The position numbers were made by a program, and so were the translations under genes. The notes beneath the pieces are model-generated. The model had not been told where the DNA came from, made no database searches, and saw only the letters and a program-made list of their open reading frames with translations. From NCBI RefSeq assembly GCF_000430765.1, contig NZ_KE387242.1, forward strand, positions 124,001-188,000: a stretch of 64,000 nt of DNA. Direction: 5' to 3'. Source of the stretch: Peribacillus kribbensis DSM 17871 (GTDB lineage: Bacteria; Bacillota; Bacilli; Bacillales; DSM-1321). Positions 17,920-26,340 of the stretch are shown piece after piece (positions within the stretch are counted from its first letter, which is position 1; each line of letters starts with the position of its first letter).

Positions 17920-18107
17920 AATAAGGGGAGATTTTCCCGTTAAATCCAAAATGGAGCTTGCTTTGGGTGATATAAGGGGAGATTTTCCCCTTATGCCATG
18001 CAAAATCACTTATTTTCGAATTTTTTGAGACAATAAAGGGAATTCCTCCCCTTATTTAAGCTCTTTTTGGTGCCAATGATGAAATAAGGGGAATTTTTCC
18101 CTCTATT
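17920..18107. repeat. Four-palindrome intergenic element, copy 2
   Basis: Units are centred at 17932, 17983, 18044 and 18095 (spacings 51, 61, 51). The second unit is a perfect palindrome (ATAAGGGGA, GATTT, TCCCCTTAT). The spacer after unit 1 contains CAAAATGGAGC, as in copies 3 and 4. It lies between the small plus-strand frames and the convergent PhyH gene. Confidence 0.88.
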
Positions 18108-18224
18108 GGTCGGGTGCTTAACCGGCCACTTTAGATACTAGATTTAAGCAGCTTTGAGGTCCGTCATCTGCCAGAGTTCGTGGATCGGCTCGAGGTTGTG
18201 TCATTGAGTGAGAGAGCATACAAA

Positions 18225-18256
18225 AACGGAGCCCTCCATTTTAAGAGGTCTCCGTT
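18225..18256. terminator. Terminator for the PhyH gene
   Basis: AACGGAG and CTCCGTT arms extended by CTC/GAG around the loop CATTTTAA, located directly downstream of the minus-strand PhyH gene. Confidence 0.65.
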
Positions 18257-18269
18257 AAATCATTTCGGT

Positions 18270-19100
18270 TTACGCTTCACCCATTTTAAGCAGCTCGATA
18301 TCGTGGGCTTGCTGGATCACTTCTAATTCATCCACCACACGGCACATCAGATGCTTTTTCAGATTTTCAGGCAGGCTTGCATAGAAGTTCTTTGTCACTT
18401 GCAGGTCATGGCGCTCATGGTTATTGGCAGTTGGTGCATCCACGCCAAGCACGAGAGTCGGCCTTGATTTATTCGAGTTATTGGCAGTTCCGCGGTGGAT
18501 GGTAAGAGCGGATCTTACAGAGATATCTCCCATGGTAGGCATCTTCCGCTGTGCGCGCTCCTCATAGCGCGGATAGAGCTCCTTCGGCGGGAACATTTCA
18601 TATTCGAAATCTGTGGCATCATCCCATTGTGTGCCGGGAGCGATTTCGAACGGTCCCATATCCGGATCTACATCGACTGTTGTCAGGTTAAACGCAAGTG
18701 AGTTGATTCGTCTTCCTTTTACAGTATCTTCTGGAGCAGGGAAGTCACGATGCCAAGGCTGGTTAACGGCACCAGGATTCGGGACATCAAAACCGATTTC
18801 GACAATCTTGTAATCCTTTCCCAGAACAGCTTCACAAACTGACTGGACCCAAGGATGGGTGACAAGTTCTACGAAGCCGCGGATGTCTTCCGGGTGAATT
18901 TCGACATAATGGCGGTTTGGACCCCGGCCAATGGCACCATCTGGACGTTCTAACGCCTCTTTATATAATCTGTTAATATCTTCTCCGAGCTGTGCTGTCC
19001 ATTCTCGGCTGAATGCCCCTTTTAATCCCAATGTTCCCGGTCCGTATAATGCACTCATAATTTCAGCGATATCATATTTAGTAGTAGTTGTCATTTTCAT
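18270..19100 (-). CDS. Phytanoyl-CoA dioxygenase (PhyH) family protein
   Basis: A 276-residue Fe(II)/2-oxoglutarate oxygenase candidate with the iron-binding His-x-Asp in WHRDFPAPEDT. The distal His and the 2-oxoglutarate-binding Arg are in ALTIHRGTANNSNKSRP. The family hydroxylates diverse small molecules and the substrate cannot be inferred. ATG 19100 sits five bases after GGAGG; an in-frame ATG four codons earlier overlaps that site. It is a single-gene unit downstream of an ArsR-type regulator gene on the same strand, separated by a terminator. Confidence 0.85.
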   Translation of the reverse strand: MKMTTTTKYDIAEIMSALYGPGTLGLKGAFSREWTAQLGEDINRLYKEALERPDGAIGRGPNRHYVEIHPEDIRGFVELVTHPWVQSVCEAVLGKDYKIVEIGFDVPNPGAVNQPWHRDFPAPEDTVKGRRINSLAFNLTTVDVDPDMGPFEIAPGTQWDDATDFEYEMFPPKELYPRYEERAQRKMPTMGDISVRSALTIHRGTANNSNKSRPTLVLGVDAPTANNHERHDLQVTKNFYASLPENLKKHLMCRVVDELEVIQQAHDIELLKMGEA

Positions 19101-19215
19101 CTTCTCCTCCATTACAACCGATTTTTTTGTTTTAAAACAAAATTAACTGCATGAAAGCAATTTCATAGTACCCCATTCCCCAAATTTGTGCAACAATTTT
19201 TAAAATTTTTAACAT

Positions 19216-19245
19216 AAAAAAACCTACCGGGGATTCCGATAGGTT
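19216..19245 (-). terminator. Terminator overlapping the stop of the ArsR-type regulator
   Basis: On the minus strand, AACCTATCGG, a short loop and CCGGTAGGTT are followed by TTTTTT. The hairpin overlaps the TAA of the regulator gene. Confidence 0.8.
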
Positions 19246-20233
19246 ATCTTGTTGATTGGTTAAGCTGTGAAGTCTGCGCAGTGCGGTCATAATCCAATCG
19301 CAGAAGAATATCGGTCCCATAGTTTCCAAACATACGGCCGAAAAGATTGAGTCCGCCTACATTCTGTGCATCCGGCTTGACGCCGATTCGTACGGTGATA
19401 AACGGAGAATCGATGTTATTCAAATCGCTCAGTACCACATCTGATATCTTCAGTCCGTCTACTAAAGTTCCTTTGTTTGATACCTGCCAGCGCTTTAACA
19501 AACCAAACTGGGCGTATTGGATATCCCACCAGCTGGGTGTTAAAAATCCCCGTTCGCCCCCGAATTCTCCCGGACTGGTCCAGGTGCCGATCTCCCTTCC
19601 ATTGATCCAAATGGTGATATCAGACGGCCAATCTTTACAGTAAAGGGGAGCTTCAGAACAGAGTTCCATGGATAATTCTAAGCTCGTCATCCTGCAGCCG
19701 GGCGGAATTCGATTAGGAAATCGGTATTCCAGATATCCCTGCTTAAACCAAATGAGCTGTGCGCCTGTCCTGCTGGGCTCGGAGAAGGACCGGATGTCGT
19801 CAAACTCGCCAATGATGGACGTTTCACTGACAAGCCCGCATGTCGGTGAAACTTCATAGTCAAAAAAGTTCCCGATAGGCATGGAGGTTTTGACACAGCT
19901 TTCTTCTGTTTCTTCTTCCGTTTCCTGTGTATCGACAATGATCCGCTTGAGGACTGCTGCACACAGCTTTTGCGACCCCCGTGTGCCGGGGACCAGCTCT
20001 GTACGGATCAATCCCACTTCTTCCAGTTTTCTAATATTTGCAGATGCTGTGGATGGCGGGATTTGAAACATCTCAGCCAATTCAGCCACATTCATGGAGC
20101 CTTTTAACAGTCTGCGGAACATTTCGATCCGAAGGTCAGAAGACAGTGCTTTGGCGATTTCCAGCAAATCATCCAAGGTAACATAAAGGATTTGATTGGA
20201 CTGGTCTCCATATTGATTCAGTTCGTTATTCAT
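19244..20233 (-). CDS. ArsR-type winged-helix regulator with large ligand-like C-terminal domain
   Basis: A 329-residue protein. Residues about 20-95 form an ArsR-type winged helix (LEIAKALSSDLRIEMFRRLL, MNVAELAEMFQIPPSTASAN, IRKLEEVGLIRTELVPGTRG). The remaining two thirds look like a beta-rich sensory domain (CRMTSLELSMELCSEAPLY, DITIWINGREIGTW, GLKISDVVLSDL), similar to proteins I associate with sugar-locus regulators in Paenibacillus and Bacillus. It lacks an obvious cysteine metal site. It is divergent from the sugar/H+ symporter gene, which it may control through the 264-bp shared region. Confidence 0.75.
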   Translation of the reverse strand: MNNELNQYGDQSNQILYVTLDDLLEIAKALSSDLRIEMFRRLLKGSMNVAELAEMFQIPPSTASANIRKLEEVGLIRTELVPGTRGSQKLCAAVLKRIIVDTQETEEETEESCVKTSMPIGNFFDYEVSPTCGLVSETSIIGEFDDIRSFSEPSRTGAQLIWFKQGYLEYRFPNRIPPGCRMTSLELSMELCSEAPLYCKDWPSDITIWINGREIGTWTSPGEFGGERGFLTPSWWDIQYAQFGLLKRWQVSNKGTLVDGLKISDVVLSDLNNIDSPFITVRIGVKPDAQNVGGLNLFGRMFGNYGTDILLRLDYDRTAQTSQLNQSTR

Positions 20234-20327
20234 GGAAATCTTCCTTGTCTGAGAAGTTTTTCAGCTGATTGCATTCTATAAGAATCATACCTTAAGGACT
20301 ATTTGTACGCAATTTATATCCAAAACA

Positions 20328-20369
20328 TTGCGAAAATTTCTTGAATCTTGTAAGATGAAAATGCTTTCA
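20328..20369 (+). promoter_or_regulatory. Symporter promoter with catabolite-responsive element (cre)
   Basis: TTGCGA (20328-20333), a 17-bp spacer and TAAGAT (20351-20356) fit a sigma-A promoter. Immediately after it is TGAAAATGCTTTCA (20356-20369), differing from the CcpA cre consensus TGWAARCGYTWWCA at one position. Bound CcpA would block initiation, so the symporter should be repressed on preferred sugars. Confidence 0.72.
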
Positions 20370-20497
20370 TTTTGATTTTATGGTTTATAAACCGAAAAAG
20401 CTGGTGCATTAGCTGGGAAGGAGGATAAAGGCTAAGAAGGTCTTTAATACGTAATGTTCATTTATGCATTCAAATTTGATCCATAGGGGGATGAAGC

Positions 20498-21913
20498 GTG
20501 AGGGCTATACAAAAACCAATTCATGAAACCGTTAAAGAAACAGAGAGCAGGAAAAGCAGCATTAATATCAAATTTATTATTTTAGTGTCGGCAGTAGCAG
20601 CAGTGGGCGGCCTGATGTTCGGCTATGATACGGCTGTTATCTCAGGTGCGGAAGGGTTTATTCAGCAAAGATTTCATTTAACGGATGTGATGATTGGCTG
20701 GGTTGTATCAAGTCTGTTAATCGGCGCAATCATCGGAACCGCGGCAGGCGGCATTTTGAGTGACAAATACGGCAGAAAAAAAATGCTGTTCGTCTCTGCG
20801 GTCTTTTATGGCATCGGAGCCATTTATTCGGCCATCCCAAGTTCTGTTGCAGAACTTGTTATCGCTCGATTAATCGGTGGGATTGGAGTGGGCATGGCTG
20901 TGTTCCTGGCTCCTTTGTACATAGCCGAAATAGCGCCTGCCAACTGGCGCGGCCGTTTGGGCTCTCTCGATCAGCTTGCGATTAGTATCGGTCAATCGGT
21001 CGTATTCTTTATCAATGCAGCCGTTGCAAGTCAAGGCGGACAGCACTGGAATGTAACAACAGGCTGGCGATGGATGTTAGGAATCGGTGCAGCACCCGCC
21101 ATCCTCTTCTTCCTTTTGCTGTTTTTTGTGAAAGAAAGCCCGCGCTGGCTGGAGAAGAAGGGAAGATCGCAGGAAGCTCTGCAGATTTTGAATCGAATTC
21201 ATTTAGAAGAGAAAGATGCAAAAAAAGAGCTTGCTGAAATCAAAGAAGCCATTTCTCAGGAAAACGGCACGATGAAGGATATCTTTAAACCTGGTTTGCG
21301 GAAAGCCCTGATGATCGGTGTGGTCGTCGCGTTCCTTTCACAATGGGCCGGCATCAACGCCATTATGTATTACGCGCCAAAAATATTCCAAACAAGCGGA
21401 TCGAATATCGATTCAGCCTTCATGCAGACCACGATTATGGGCGTCGTCATGGTGGTATTCACCGTACTTGGCTTACTGCTGATGGACCGGGTGGGACGGA
21501 CGAAACTGATTTCCATTGGTACAGCGGTGATGGCCATATGCTTGTTTGGTATCGGATTATCCTTTAGTATAGGGCAGTCCTCAGGTTCATTGATTCTCTT
21601 TTTTATTCTCTTGTATATGGCTGCCTTCATGACAACCATCGGTCCGGGTATGTGGGTCCTGCTGTCTGAAATCTTCCCAACCCGGATCCGCGGACTCGCG
21701 ATGTCGATTTCAACCGTGGCACTCTGGGTAGCGGACTATATCGTTTCGCAGATTTTCCCTGCTCTCCTGCAGGATGCAGGACCGGGCATCACCTTCTTCA
21801 TCTTTGCGGCAGGTTCAGCAATCATCTCGGTCTTTACGATTAAAGTGATTCCCGAGACCCGCAACAAGAGCCTTGAAGAAATTGAGAGGATGTTTATCCG
21901 AACGGCTAAATAA
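20498..21913 (+). CDS. MFS sugar/H+ symporter
   Basis: Sugar-porter family protein of 471 residues with twelve predicted membrane segments. It shows the first-loop motif GGILSDKYGRKKM, ARLIGGIGVGMA, the central PESPRWL-type motif as VKESPRWLEKKGR, and QWAGINAIMYYAPKIF. The second-half DRVGRTKL and C-terminal PETRNKSLEEIE are also present. It resembles XylE, AraE, IolT and CsbC; the exact sugar is unknown, though pentose or inositol fits. GTG 20498 follows ATAGGGGGATG. It is under a cre site and divergent from an ArsR-type regulator. Confidence 0.9.
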   Translation: MRAIQKPIHETVKETESRKSSINIKFIILVSAVAAVGGLMFGYDTAVISGAEGFIQQRFHLTDVMIGWVVSSLLIGAIIGTAAGGILSDKYGRKKMLFVSAVFYGIGAIYSAIPSSVAELVIARLIGGIGVGMAVFLAPLYIAEIAPANWRGRLGSLDQLAISIGQSVVFFINAAVASQGGQHWNVTTGWRWMLGIGAAPAILFFLLLFFVKESPRWLEKKGRSQEALQILNRIHLEEKDAKKELAEIKEAISQENGTMKDIFKPGLRKALMIGVVVAFLSQWAGINAIMYYAPKIFQTSGSNIDSAFMQTTIMGVVMVVFTVLGLLLMDRVGRTKLISIGTAVMAICLFGIGLSFSIGQSSGSLILFFILLYMAAFMTTIGPGMWVLLSEIFPTRIRGLAMSISTVALWVADYIVSQIFPALLQDAGPGITFFIFAAGSAIISVFTIKVIPETRNKSLEEIERMFIRTAK

Positions 21914-21942
21914 GCAGGCTGTTCACTATCTTTAAGTATAGG

Positions 21943-21990
21943 GGCTGTCCTAGAAAGTCAGGCTAACCGGCTTTCTGGACGGCTCTTTTT
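21943..21990 (+). terminator. Terminator of the symporter gene
   Basis: The arms GGGCTGTCC-AGAAAG and CTTTCT-GGACGGCTC pair around a 13-base loop and are followed by five T residues. Confidence 0.8.
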
Positions 21991-22001
21991 AACTCTTAAA
22001 C

Positions 22002-22189
22002 AATAAGGGGAGAATTTCCCCTTAAATTCAAAATGGAGCATGTTTCTGAGAAAATAAAGGGAAGAATTCCCCTTATGGAAAGAAAATTCTTTCATATTCA
22101 AGCTTTTTGAAGCAATAGAGGGAAATTCTCCCTTATTTCCGCTCATTTGACTCATTATTACGGAATAAGGGGAATTTTTCCCTTTAATT
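22002..22189. repeat. Four-palindrome intergenic element, copy 3 (first of a tandem pair)
   Basis: Units are centred near 22014, 22064.5, 22125.5 and 22176 (spacings 50.5, 61, 50.5). Unit 1 reads AATAAGGGGAGAATTTCCCC and onward. The centre of the element has its own small dyad, TTCAAGCTTTTTGAA. The spacer after unit 1 (AAAATGGAGC) resembles the reverse complement of the spacer after unit 3 (GCTCATTT), so the whole element has approximate dyad symmetry. Confidence 0.9.
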
Positions 22190-22232
22190 AGCAGCTTGGG
22201 TGCAGAAGTCAGGTCAGCTGATCAAAAACAAT

Positions 22233-22261
22233 AAACAGGAGGGTTTCTCCCCCCCTGTTTT
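22233..22261. terminator. Hairpin closing the first tandem repeat unit
   Basis: AAACAGGAGGG and CCCCCTGTTT around TTTCTCC, followed by T residues. It is a near copy of the terminator at 22502-22532 and was evidently duplicated with the element. Confidence 0.6.
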
Positions 22262-22272
22262 AGATCCTTAGC

Positions 22273-22461
22273 AATAAGGGGAGAAGTTCCCCTTAAATTT
22301 AAAATGGAGCTCATTTCAGAGAAAATAAGGGGAGGTTTTCCCCTTATGGAAAGAAAATTCCTTCATTTTCAAGCTTTTTGAAGCAATAGAGGGAAATTCT
22401 CCCTTTATTTCCGCTCGTTTAACTCATCATTACGGAATAAGGGGAATTTTTCCCTTTAATT
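22273..22461. repeat. Four-palindrome intergenic element, copy 4 (second of a tandem pair)
   Basis: Units are centred near 22285, 22335.5, 22397 and 22448 (spacings 50.5, 61.5, 51). It is a diverged duplicate of copy 3, offset by about 271 bp, with the same flanking tail (CAGCTTGGGTGCAGAAGTCA) and terminator-like hairpin. Confidence 0.9.
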
Positions 22462-22501
22462 AGCAGCTTGGGTGCAGAAGTCAGGTCAGCTGATCAAAAA
22501 C

Positions 22502-22532
22502 AAAAACAGGAGGGTTTCTCCTCCTGTTTTTT
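22502..22532. terminator. Terminator between the repeat pair and bcrC
   Basis: AAAAACAGGAGG, GTTT loop, CTCCTCCTGTTTTTT. It is symmetrical enough to work on both strands and would terminate the minus-strand bcrC transcript. Confidence 0.8.
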
Positions 22533-22549
22533 AAAATTTTATGGCTTCC

Positions 22550-23131
22550 TCACTTTTCTATGCTTTGTTCCGTTTTAGGAACCAAAGGGATCCGGTTATA
22601 CACATGGATGATGATCCGTCCAATTGGCATAAATACCCGGCTTAATGAATAGACAAACCAGCTCGCAAATAATGATACAACTATGCTCGCGAGTATATCA
22701 AAAGGATAATGATGTCCTACATAAACACGGGATATTCCTGTAAGTATCGCTAATAAGAGCATGGCAAGACCAATTTTACGATGTTTCCGCCATAAGACTG
22801 CAAGCGCCAGCGAAAAGGCACCTGTTGTATGATCGCTTGGAAAAGAAGAGTCTTTAGCATGCTGAATCAATAGATGAACATGATGGGTTACAAATGGGCG
22901 GGGTTCATAGTAGATATGTCCTAAAACAACGTTAATGAACAATCCTATGACACCGGTTATTCCAGCAAATACAACCGTATATTTAAATTTCTCTTTACCA
23001 AAAAACCACATGAGAAGCAGTACTAACGCGAAAATAAATAAAGCATCCTTCGTAATGAATACCATGAATCCATCTAAAAAGGAATGATGGCCGGCCTGTT
23101 GGTTAATATCTTGAAATAATGTGTAATTCAA
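22550..23131 (-). CDS. bcrC: Undecaprenyl-diphosphatase, PAP2 type (BcrC)
   Basis: A 193-residue membrane enzyme that dephosphorylates undecaprenyl diphosphate to recycle the cell-wall carrier lipid; the family confers bacitracin resistance. Four to six hydrophobic segments surround the PAP2 motifs: GHIYYEPRP (motif 1), SSFPSDHTTG (motif 2) and SRVYVGHHYPFD (motif 3). The opening MNYTLFQDINQQAGHHSFLD also matches BcrC. GGAGAGGGACC precedes the ATG. In B. subtilis the gene is under ECF sigma control; I did not find an ECF promoter in the 278-bp upstream gap. Confidence 0.92.
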   Translation of the reverse strand: MNYTLFQDINQQAGHHSFLDGFMVFITKDALFIFALVLLLMWFFGKEKFKYTVVFAGITGVIGLFINVVLGHIYYEPRPFVTHHVHLLIQHAKDSSFPSDHTTGAFSLALAVLWRKHRKIGLAMLLLAILTGISRVYVGHHYPFDILASIVVSLFASWFVYSLSRVFMPIGRIIIHVYNRIPLVPKTEQSIEK

Positions 23132-23409
23132 TGGTCCCTCTCCTTTAGAATAATGAAGTTTCCTTAATTCTCCGCAGCATTTTCTTTTTTGTCTTTTAAT
23201 TTGGGCTGGTTAAGTATAGTAAATGAACCTTTTTATTTTCTTAATACAGCATTAAAAAAAGATTAAAAAGTCGATCTAAGCTAAAAACATACAGAAAAAT
23301 CCATAGATTTGCCACTTATTGTAAATATTAATGATATAATTGTATGAAAGTTTTAATTAGATATTAAGTCTTGTTTAAGAGATAAATAAGTAAGGGGGAA
23401 CCCAACCTT

Positions 23410-25494
23410 ATGATTCCAGCGAAAGCAGATTCTGTTTCGATATTGGACATGAGACAAAAAGGCGTGGATGCTATTTTGGAGTGGCTTGAGCTGCATCCGT
23501 CTTTCTATGCACTGGGCTGGTGCTATCTTGGCAATCAGCCGCAAGTGGAAGAGCTTTTTTACCAGGCGATTCTTAAAGTACAAAAGAAGCTGCCTCGGTT
23601 TAAGAATCATACATCATTTGAAACGTGGGTTACCTCCATCTTTATACATATCTGCCGTGAACTTTCTCAGAGTAGAAGTCCAGGAGTTTCAAAGGAAATT
23701 GAATATGATCCTTATCTTAAGGCTCTGAATCGTTTGGAGGAGACCGAGAAGGAAGTGCTCCTCCTGACTTATGTAAGAGGAATTCCCAGGGTGGAAGGGG
23801 CGCAGGTTCTTTCGTTATGCGCAGAACAAATGAAGGAGTTATCCTTTTCCGGCATACAGTCTCTTAATAAAGAAATGGGGGAAGGAGCCGCCTTTAATGG
23901 CTGCAGGGAGTATCAAAAGGATTATATACATTATTTAGAACGGACTATGGACCGGCCGCAGAAGATTGAGTTTGAAAAGCATATCTATCATTGTCCCGGC
24001 TGCCAGGAGGATTTGGGTTCCTTTCAAGAAGTTATGCTGTATCTTATGGATCGGGTGGATCATATATTGGTGCCAGCTGGATTTATAGAGAATATCAAGA
24101 AAAGGCTGATAGAACGAGGAAGAGGGAAGCAGCGGAAAAACAAGCACCGTACAAAGGCAGGGCTTTTGATCACAGGTGTTTTCGCATTCTTAATAGGAAC
24201 AGGCTATTTTACAGGTGCGTTTTCTTTCTTATACTATAAGTGGTCAGAAGATAATCCGGAACTGCGGGCTTCTCTCCAACAAGGCATTGGGGAAAGACTG
24301 AACCTTAAAGCAAAAAGCAAAGGCATCATCATTAAGATCAAGGGTGTAATCGCTGATGATTTTCAGACGATTGTTTATTATGAAATAGAAGATACGAAAA
24401 AAGATCATCAATATGCGCTGAATTTTGATGAGGGAGTTCGGGTGGAAAATGGATATAAAATCATGAAAAGTGACGACAGTCCAAGAATCTATCCTCCTGA
24501 TTTTAAAAGGGATCTAAATATTAAGGAAAAGAACGTGTACGATGGAAAGATAAGTCTGCCGCCGCTTGCCAAAGATCAAGGGACAATCAAACTGCAGGTC
24601 ACAAAGCTCCTGAAATTGTCTCGTAATTCTTCTAATCAACTTGATAGTAGAATGTATGAGGATTTGAAGCCAAAAGTGGGAAAATGGGACTTTACGATCC
24701 CGGTAACCAAGCAGCCTTCCATAGAATATGCAGTGAATAAAAAAAGAAACATTGAAGGAATTACAGTCCTGATTGACAAACTCATTCTTGCCCCGACAAC
24801 CACAATTCTGAACTATGAGATGGTTAATACTCTCAATGAGAAGCAGATTGATTCTCTTAACTTCGACCATATGGAAGTGGATAAAAAGAAAGTAAAGCCG
24901 GATTTGTATGGTTTCTCTTTTGCAGATCCTATAAATGAAAATGCTTCTCAAGCAAGCTTCGACCCTTTGCCTGGAGAAAGACCAAAAGAGCTGAAGATAA
25001 AATTTGGATCTGTTTCTTCAACTGTGTACAATAATAAAACCATAGAACTGGATGCTTTTAAAACATATCCACAAACGGTTGAATATGCAGGCAGTAAGAT
25101 CTCAATCGATAAACAGGAAACCGGAAAGGCTGTCACTATCATCATCAGCAATCATGAAATTAAGCAGCGAAAATATGACTCGCTTCAAGTCGATGTTATA
25201 AATGATGTTGAAGATAATGCTAATGTAATGGAGACAGATATGGAAGGAGTTTATGTGGATAAAAAAGGGGCGCAATATGATCCGAATAAACTACCCATAT
25301 CCTATGAAGATATGGAGCAGCCCCGTTATTTCACGACTGTTCAAAGCATAAAGTTAGAAAATGACAACAATCAAAAAGTGACTCCGAAAAAACTAGAAAT
25401 TTATGGATACAACACGATGAAATATTTGGATGATGTGGTGAAGATTAAGCTGGGAAAAGGAACACGGATGAAAGAAAATGAGAGTAACGAATAA
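23410..25494 (+). CDS. Fused sigma-70-like / anti-sigma membrane protein (DUF4179-type)
   Basis: A 694-residue protein with unusual architecture. Residues about 15-85 resemble ECF sigma region 2 (YALGWCYLGNQPQVEELFYQ then ILKVQKKLPRFKNHTSFETW). Residues about 95-150 resemble region 4 (RLEETEKEVLLLTYVRGIPR). Next is a zinc-finger anti-sigma motif, His-x3-Cys-x2-Cys (HIYHCPGCQ). One membrane segment follows (about 250-272, AGLLITGVFAFLIGTGYFTG). A long extracytoplasmic beta-rich part resembles the DUF4179/DUF5643 domains of RsiX-like anti-sigma proteins. No separate sigma gene is adjacent. The sigma part may be a decoy, or be freed by proteolysis. A weak AAGGGGGAAC precedes the ATG. Confidence 0.75.
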   Translation: MIPAKADSVSILDMRQKGVDAILEWLELHPSFYALGWCYLGNQPQVEELFYQAILKVQKKLPRFKNHTSFETWVTSIFIHICRELSQSRSPGVSKEIEYDPYLKALNRLEETEKEVLLLTYVRGIPRVEGAQVLSLCAEQMKELSFSGIQSLNKEMGEGAAFNGCREYQKDYIHYLERTMDRPQKIEFEKHIYHCPGCQEDLGSFQEVMLYLMDRVDHILVPAGFIENIKKRLIERGRGKQRKNKHRTKAGLLITGVFAFLIGTGYFTGAFSFLYYKWSEDNPELRASLQQGIGERLNLKAKSKGIIIKIKGVIADDFQTIVYYEIEDTKKDHQYALNFDEGVRVENGYKIMKSDDSPRIYPPDFKRDLNIKEKNVYDGKISLPPLAKDQGTIKLQVTKLLKLSRNSSNQLDSRMYEDLKPKVGKWDFTIPVTKQPSIEYAVNKKRNIEGITVLIDKLILAPTTTILNYEMVNTLNEKQIDSLNFDHMEVDKKKVKPDLYGFSFADPINENASQASFDPLPGERPKELKIKFGSVSSTVYNNKTIELDAFKTYPQTVEYAGSKISIDKQETGKAVTIIISNHEIKQRKYDSLQVDVINDVEDNANVMETDMEGVYVDKKGAQYDPNKLPISYEDMEQPRYFTTVQSIKLENDNNQKVTPKKLEIYGYNTMKYLDDVVKIKLGKGTRMKENESNE

Positions 25495-25513
25495 GATACT
25501 ATATATCACCACC

Positions 25514-25543
25514 AGAGCAGATCTCTTAGGCTGCTCTTTTTTT
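25514..25543 (+). terminator. Terminator of the sigma/anti-sigma fusion gene
   Basis: AGAGCAG, a 10-base loop, CTGCTCT and six or more T residues, about 20 bases after the stop codon. Confidence 0.85.
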
Positions 25544-25570
25544 ATGCTGGTATCTAAAAGGACAAAGTAC

Positions 25571-25620
25571 ACACACAAAGGGAGCAAGCGGAAAGTATTC
25601 CACCTGGCCTCTTTGTGTGT
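25571..25620. terminator. Hairpin downstream of the YdjM-like gene
   Basis: Perfect 10-bp arms ACACACAAAG and CTTTGTGTGT around a 30-base loop, 13 bases beyond the minus-strand stop. It lacks a clear T run, so its terminator role is uncertain. Confidence 0.4.
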
Positions 25621-25633
25621 AAAACGGTTCTCT

Positions 25634-26110
25634 TTATAAGTACATATGATACCCGCAATAAGCGACAAGCATAATCAGTAATGAGAAAAACACTTTCTCA
25701 AAGCTGCCGCCTGTCCGGATTCCTAAAGGCAGCCCCACCCGGATCTTGAACGGCCAGAAGAATTGAATTCCTCTAACCGTAAGGGCATCCAGGAATAAAT
25801 GACTCGCCATTCCCAGCCAGATGCCGAATTCGAAGGCGGCGGGCCAAGGGGTGTATCTGAATAATAGAAACGCAGCCACTAAGAATAGCAGACTGTGTGT
25901 GATGGTCCGGTGGCCGAACGCCTTGCTGACTAGATTGTCGAGCAGGGGGATCATTCTGCCGATCGTTGAGGTCGGCGAGCAGATGTCCGGTATGAGCGAG
26001 CCGGCAATGCAGCTCGCAAAAAACATCGTATCATTCTCGATTGTTCCGCCTGTTGATAGATAGAGCGCTCCAGCGGCGATTCCGCCCACTATATGTGTTT
26101 TGCCTTCCAT
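25634..26110 (-). CDS. Membrane-bound metal-dependent hydrolase, YdjM/DUF457 type
   Basis: A 158-residue membrane protein. Histidines and an aspartate typical of the YdjM family are in MEGKTHIVGGIAAGAL, GSLIPDICSP, HRTITHSLLF and ASHLFLDALT. About four hydrophobic segments surround them. ATG 26110 directly follows AGGAGGATTT; the frame is open 23 codons further but without a site. In E. coli the relative is LexA-regulated; no SOS box was seen here. It is a single gene and the substrate is unknown. Confidence 0.82.
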   Translation of the reverse strand: MEGKTHIVGGIAAGALYLSTGGTIENDTMFFASCIAGSLIPDICSPTSTIGRMIPLLDNLVSKAFGHRTITHSLLFLVAAFLLFRYTPWPAAFEFGIWLGMASHLFLDALTVRGIQFFWPFKIRVGLPLGIRTGGSFEKVFFSLLIMLVAYCGYHMYL

Positions 26111-26340
26111 AAATCCTCCTAAACAAAAACAGAAATCCTTTCTATCATACTCTCTTAAAATAAGAAGGAAAAGTGTCATTTTTCCTGTTATGGATAAATG
26201 TTTATGGGGAATTAATCTGAACTAAAATAATGTTCAAGTACCGCAAAGTTTTAGCTCCAATCTTTTTGGCCGCCTGCGGAAATGTTAGAATAAAGAGAAT
26301 AGTTGAATAAAAACAGCTTACTGGTGAGGAGACGATTCAG

